From: Porphyromonadaceae bacterium UBA2751
Lineage (GTDB): Bacteria > Bacteroidota > Bacteroidia > Bacteroidales > Muribaculaceae
DNA length: 64,000 nt
NCBI GenBank assembly: GCA_002353285.1
Contig: DEJJ01000029.1
Coordinates: 107,395 to 171,394 of the forward strand
Reading direction: 5' to 3'
In this document: piece after piece, positions 60,619 through 64,000 of the stretch
Position numbering within the stretch: position 1 is the stretch's first letter
Layout: each line of letters opens with the position of its first letter
Made by a program: the position numbers and the translations under genes
Notes under the pieces: generated by a model
Databases searched by the model: none
What the model was told of the DNA's origin: nothing
Seen by the model: the letters and a program-made list of their open reading frames with translations, nothing else

Positions 60619-61332
60619 TCAGTCGTCAAGTGAAGAGGTGATAGCAGTGAAAGTCTTTTGAGTGAGATCTTGAATTGTATCACCGAAGTCGTCGGGGTGT
60701 ATAGGTTCGTGTATTGTGAGGGTAATAGTACCTGGCTCAACATGGAACATGGTGCGCGACATCACTTGATAGGACCCATTAATGGTGATTGGCACGATGG
60801 GCAGGTTGAACTCCTTGGCCAGGCGGAATGCTCCGTGCTTGAAGGACTGGATGTGACCGTCATCGGTGCGTCGCCCCTCGGGAAAGACTACGATTGACAT
60901 GCCCTTGGCGAGTCGTTTCTTGGCGTCGGTCATGGTTTTGACGATGCCTCGTGCTGAGTGGTTGTCGACCATGATGTGGCCGGCCATGTGGCATGCCCAC
61001 CCCACTAGTGGGAAGTTGTGCAATCCCTTGCGCATCATCCACTTGAAGTTGTGGCCTAGGTATCCGTAGATTGAGAAGATGTCGTAGGCTCCCTGGTGGT
61101 TGGCGACGAAGACGTAGGCGCTGTTGCGGTCGATGAGGTGCCTGTTCTCCACCTTGACTTTTACACCAAAGAAAAAGCACATGCATCGCGCCCACCACTT
61201 GGCTGGATAGTAGCCCCAGTAGTCGCTATTGAAGAGGCACCCCACGATGGTGATGAGGCATGTGATGATGGTGAGCACCAGTAAGATGGGTGCTGCGATG
61301 CAGTAGTGATATATGCGGTAGAGGATGTTCAT
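60619..61332 (-). CDS. plsC: 1-acyl-sn-glycerol-3-phosphate acyltransferase (PlsC type)
   Basis: 237 residues from ATG 61332 (MNILYRIYHY); the longer frame crosses the promoter. One or two N-terminal membrane helices anchor it. The HX4D catalytic motif is NHQGAYD and the substrate-binding motif is FPEGRRTDDG, then GAFRLAKEFNLPIVPITING. PlsC adds the second acyl chain to form phosphatidic acid. Promoter element at 61373-61380. Confidence 0.93.
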   Translation of the reverse strand: MNILYRIYHYCIAAPILLVLTIITCLITIVGCLFNSDYWGYYPAKWWARCMCFFFGVKVKVENRHLIDRNSAYVFVANHQGAYDIFSIYGYLGHNFKWMMRKGLHNFPLVGWACHMAGHIMVDNHSARGIVKTMTDAKKRLAKGMSIVVFPEGRRTDDGHIQSFKHGAFRLAKEFNLPIVPITINGSYQVMSRTMFHVEPGTITLTIHEPIHPDDFGDTIQDLTQKTFTAITSSLDD

Positions 61333-61372
61333 TGTTATTAAGCTCTTTGTCATTTGACATGGCAAAGTTAGT

Positions 61373-61380
61373 GAATATCT
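61373..61380 (-). promoter_or_regulatory. -7 promoter element of plsC
   Basis: Minus-strand TAACTTTG, exact match, 40 bp upstream of the ATG at 61332. Confidence 0.65.
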
Positions 61381-61443
61381 GTGAAAAATGCAACACCATG
61401 GAAGCATGATGTTGCACTTTGCTGTTAAGGTCTTAAATGAGGT

Positions 61444-62148
61444 TTACTTCTCTTCGGGTTCGGGAGCGATAAGCTTGTAGCCCTTACCGTGGATGTTGAT
61501 AATCTCGATTGATGGGTCGGCCTTGAGATGCTTGCGCAGCTTTGTGATGTAAACGTCCATGCTGCGAGCATTGAAGTAGTTGTCGTCGATCCAGATTGTC
61601 TTTAGCGCGAAGTTGCGCTCGAGAATCTCGTTGACGTGAGCGCACAGCAGGCTCAGCAGCTCGCTCTCCTTGGTAGTGAGCTTGGTTGACATGTCGTCGA
61701 CGATGAGCACCTGCTTCTGGGTATCGAAGGTGAACTTACCAATCTTGTACATGGTGATTTCTTTTCCCTTCTTGCCCTTAACACGGCGCATGATAGCATC
61801 GATGCGCATGACGAGCTCCTCCATCGAGAATGGCTTGGTGATGTAGTCGTCGGCACCAATCTTGAATCCCTCGAGGATGTCTTCCTTGAGTGCTTTGGCA
61901 GTGAGGAAGATGACTGGGACCTCGCTGTTGATGGTGCGGATTTCCTGGGCGAGCTGGAATCCGTCTTTCTTTGGCATCATGATGTCGAGCACGCAGATGT
62001 CGTACTTGCCCTTGAGGAAGGCCTTGTAGCCACTCTCACCATCGGCGTAGAGGTCGGCATTATAGCCCTTGGCCTGAAGATACTCTCTTAATAGCATGCC
62101 AAGATTCTCGTCATCTTCGCATAACAGGATACGCAATTTTTCGTCCAT
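61444..62148 (-). CDS. rprY: OmpR-family response regulator RprY
   Basis: 234 residues. Receiver domain with phospho-acceptor Asp55 (VLDIMMPKKDG), acidic pocket Asp12/Asp13 and Lys105 (DYITKPFSMEEL). The winged-helix OmpR DNA-binding domain follows (about 135-230; KESELLSLLCAHVNEIL, MDVYITKLRKHL). RprY is a Bacteroides regulator described as acting on gene expression and stress; the assignment to RprY is from family resemblance and pairing with the kinase gene 40 bp upstream. Targets here unknown. Confidence 0.92.
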   Translation of the reverse strand: MDEKLRILLCEDDENLGMLLREYLQAKGYNADLYADGESGYKAFLKGKYDICVLDIMMPKKDGFQLAQEIRTINSEVPVIFLTAKALKEDILEGFKIGADDYITKPFSMEELVMRIDAIMRRVKGKKGKEITMYKIGKFTFDTQKQVLIVDDMSTKLTTKESELLSLLCAHVNEILERNFALKTIWIDDNYFNARSMDVYITKLRKHLKADPSIEIINIHGKGYKLIAPEPEEK

Positions 62149-62188
62149 AGTGTTGTGATATTTTAAATTTTAATTTATTAATGAATTT

Positions 62189-63694
62189 CTATTTTAATAG
62201 TGGCAGAGTGATGATGAACTTTGAACCCTTGCCTACCTCGCTCTCGGCCTTGATAGTGCCATCGAAGAGGGTTATCATCTTGTGGACGTAGGCTAAACCC
62301 AGTCCAAAACCTTTCACATCGTGCCGGTTGCCAGTGGAGACGCGATAGAACTTCTCGAAAATCTTCTTGAGGTCTTCGCGCTTGATGCCGATGCCATTGT
62401 CCTCGACGGTGATCACGATGTGGTCGTCGTCGGGATTGCGGCTTGTTATTATGAGTTCAGGTGCCACATCGTCGCGGCGATACTTTATGGCATTGTCAAG
62501 TAGGTTGAAGATGACATTGGTGAAGTGCATCTCGTCGACGTTGACAATGGGGTCATCGCTCTGCAACTGTGCAGTGATTGTGCCGCCAAACTTCTCGACT
62601 TTGAGCTTGAAGGTATTGACCACGCTATAGATTACAGCATCAGCATCAACCTCCTGGAGCTTCATGGTGGCGCTTGTGCGGTCGAACATAGACATCTGCA
62701 GCACTTTCTCCACCTGGAATCGCAGGCGCTTGGTCTCGTCGGTGATTACGGTAGCGGCTTGCTTGAGCATCACTGGGCTCTTGCCCACAGCAGGGTCGTT
62801 GAGCATCTGCGCCGCAAGCGAGATGCTTGAGATGGGCGTCTTAAACTCATGGGTCATGTTGTTGATGAAATCGTTCTTGATTTCAGACAGCTTCTTCTGG
62901 CGGAAAGCCAGGATGATAGTGTAAGTGAACACCGCCATGAGGATAAAGGTGAAGAAGAACGATGGCAACATGAACTTGATAGATGAGAAGAGGTAGTCAC
63001 TCTTGGTGGGGAAAGTGACATTGAGCGTACTATAGTTGCCGTTGGGGTCGTTAGCAAATAGAATTTGGCTATAGGCCCCCTTGTCGTCGGCACTGTGCTG
63101 ATATTCAGGAGTAGTGTAAGCAAAATCACGATTGGGATATTGCACAGCAAACTCAAAAGGCATGAAGAGTCCATTATTTTGAAGTTCCTGACGGATGTAC
63201 TCTCGCACCCTTGTGGAGTCGGCCCGCTCGGTGATGGGACGGTCGCTGGCGTGGTTTAGGATATTGAGAACGACCTCGTTAAGCAGACTCTTTTGGTAAA
63301 GGTACTGCCCTTTTAGGATTTCCTGACGCGACTGGTTGTAGTTGAATCCTCGTGAGAGATTAGTGTCTCCCAGCCGTCTATTGTCGGGATTTAGCTGTCC
63401 CAGGTGAGTGGAATCGGTTGCGAGGTCACCAGGAAAATCGTTATCGCCAAGATTAGTCACACGCAAAGGCACAAACGAGCGCTGCGCCTCGTTCAAATCC
63501 TGATCGAGGAAATGTTCAGTTTCATCGCGCTCAAGATTGCTGGCAACGCTGTAGAGACTGCGATTAACAGCCTCTCCGAATTGCTCATTACGCATCCTGA
63601 CCATGTTTTCAATATACATGATCTGCATGAACAGCAAGCCTAACACTGCTGCTGCCATTACTGCTGTTAGAATCCATATCGTGGACTTTTTCAT
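62189..63694 (-). CDS. rprX: Sensor histidine kinase RprX
   Basis: 501 residues. Membrane helix 1 at about 8-27, a roughly 225-residue periplasmic sensor region, and helix 2 at about 247-267. The phospho-acceptor is His282 in MTHEFKTPISS. The catalytic domain has N-box NLLDNAIKYR, G1 VEDNGIGIK and G2 GFGLGLAYVHKM. It should phosphorylate RprY, encoded 40 bp downstream. The periplasmic part has no recognised ligand domain. Promoter element at 63806-63813. Confidence 0.93.
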   Translation of the reverse strand: MKKSTIWILTAVMAAAVLGLLFMQIMYIENMVRMRNEQFGEAVNRSLYSVASNLERDETEHFLDQDLNEAQRSFVPLRVTNLGDNDFPGDLATDSTHLGQLNPDNRRLGDTNLSRGFNYNQSRQEILKGQYLYQKSLLNEVVLNILNHASDRPITERADSTRVREYIRQELQNNGLFMPFEFAVQYPNRDFAYTTPEYQHSADDKGAYSQILFANDPNGNYSTLNVTFPTKSDYLFSSIKFMLPSFFFTFILMAVFTYTIILAFRQKKLSEIKNDFINNMTHEFKTPISSISLAAQMLNDPAVGKSPVMLKQAATVITDETKRLRFQVEKVLQMSMFDRTSATMKLQEVDADAVIYSVVNTFKLKVEKFGGTITAQLQSDDPIVNVDEMHFTNVIFNLLDNAIKYRRDDVAPELIITSRNPDDDHIVITVEDNGIGIKREDLKKIFEKFYRVSTGNRHDVKGFGLGLAYVHKMITLFDGTIKAESEVGKGSKFIITLPLLK

Positions 63695-64000
63695 GAGCTC
63701 AACATTTTCATTGTACAGTCCGAAAGCAAACTGAGGAGTCGCAAATTAATCAATCACATATAACTCCAAAGTGTTAACGGACACAGTTCAATTAACTTAA
63801 CGTTGCAAAATTAACAAAAGTGTGTGAAATTTAAAAATTTTGAGCAATTTTTTTGTAAAAAAATATTTTTTTACAATTAATACAAATGGTTAGAGGGAGC
63901 AAATCAGCAATCAAGACTTGAGAAAAGCGAGGATGAAATTAGGTGAGTTAATTCAAAAGAGAGCAACGGGTGGATGATCGAAGCTAATCACATATATAAA
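63695..64000. other. Intergenic region upstream of rprX
   Basis: A 306-bp A/T-rich stretch reaching the right edge. Apart from the promoter element I see only A/T homopolymer runs and short accidental frames; no gene or structured RNA is recognised. Confidence 0.6.
63806..63813 (-). promoter_or_regulatory. -7 promoter element of rprX-rprY
   Basis: Minus-strand TAATTTTG matches TAnnTTTG and implies a leader of about 110 nt ahead of the ATG at 63694. Confidence 0.55.

Overview
The window is chromosomal DNA of a gut-type Bacteroidales bacterium, most likely Muribaculaceae or Prevotellaceae. The signs are gene families largely restricted to Bacteroidota (DUF4270, DUF4595, DUF5106, the short glycogen-synthase-like protein, RprX/RprY-type two-component genes), promoters of the TAnnTTTG (-7) class, weak Shine-Dalgarno signals, and secreted proteins that share a GIYI..GKKVIVK-like C-terminal tail. 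No phage, plasmid, transposase, CRISPR array or rRNA operon is visible. Most of the window is housekeeping DNA, with islands of secreted or envelope genes. The species assignment is inference.

Left part (1-20 kb). A partial C10 (streptopain-like) peptidase homologue runs off the left edge, and both of its catalytic residues are substituted. A minus-strand run follows: mnmA, a bifunctional nuclease-family gene, a nucleoside permease, rsmE, a TPR protein and a GntP permease. Upstream of it lie doxX, a DUF5106 thioredoxin-like gene, a tRNA-Thr(CGU), the DUF4270 lipoprotein and glycogen-synthase-like pair, two secreted proteins, asnS and an RluB-type pseudouridine synthase with a long YQQRGG-repeat tail. 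rpsO and a YiiX-like peptidase gene read the other way.

Middle part (18.8-40 kb). A minus-strand block holds a DedA-like gene, trxB-lolA-ftsK and trkH-trkA-dxs, with an untracked 58-residue membrane ORF abutting dxs. Beyond it stand three very large secreted repeat proteins in tandem (29.1-39.6 kb), which share modules with each other.

Right part (40-64 kb). These are a GH53 galactanase, sbcD-sbcC, a SPOUT methyltransferase, a VWA protein followed by an unrecognised 369-residue protein, a DUF4595 lipoprotein, a MATE transporter, dusB, ligA, a YARHG-domain protein, two tandem secreted DNA/RNA endonucleases and mnmE. After these come a compact four-gene operon (iron-sulfur flavoprotein, acetyltransferase, MmcQ/YjbR, truncated YdeI-like), plsC and the rprY-rprX two-component pair.

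Together the genes cover tRNA and rRNA modification (mnmA, mnmE, rsmE, dusB, rluB-like, trmH-like), DNA maintenance (ligA, sbcCD, ftsK), K+ uptake, isoprenoid entry (dxs) and envelope proteins. The most unusual signals are the catalytically substituted C10 protein, the tandem giant secreted proteins with a 156-bp perfect internal duplication, the RGG-like tail on the pseudouridine synthase, and the private short tandem array found in many of the small gaps between co-directional genes.
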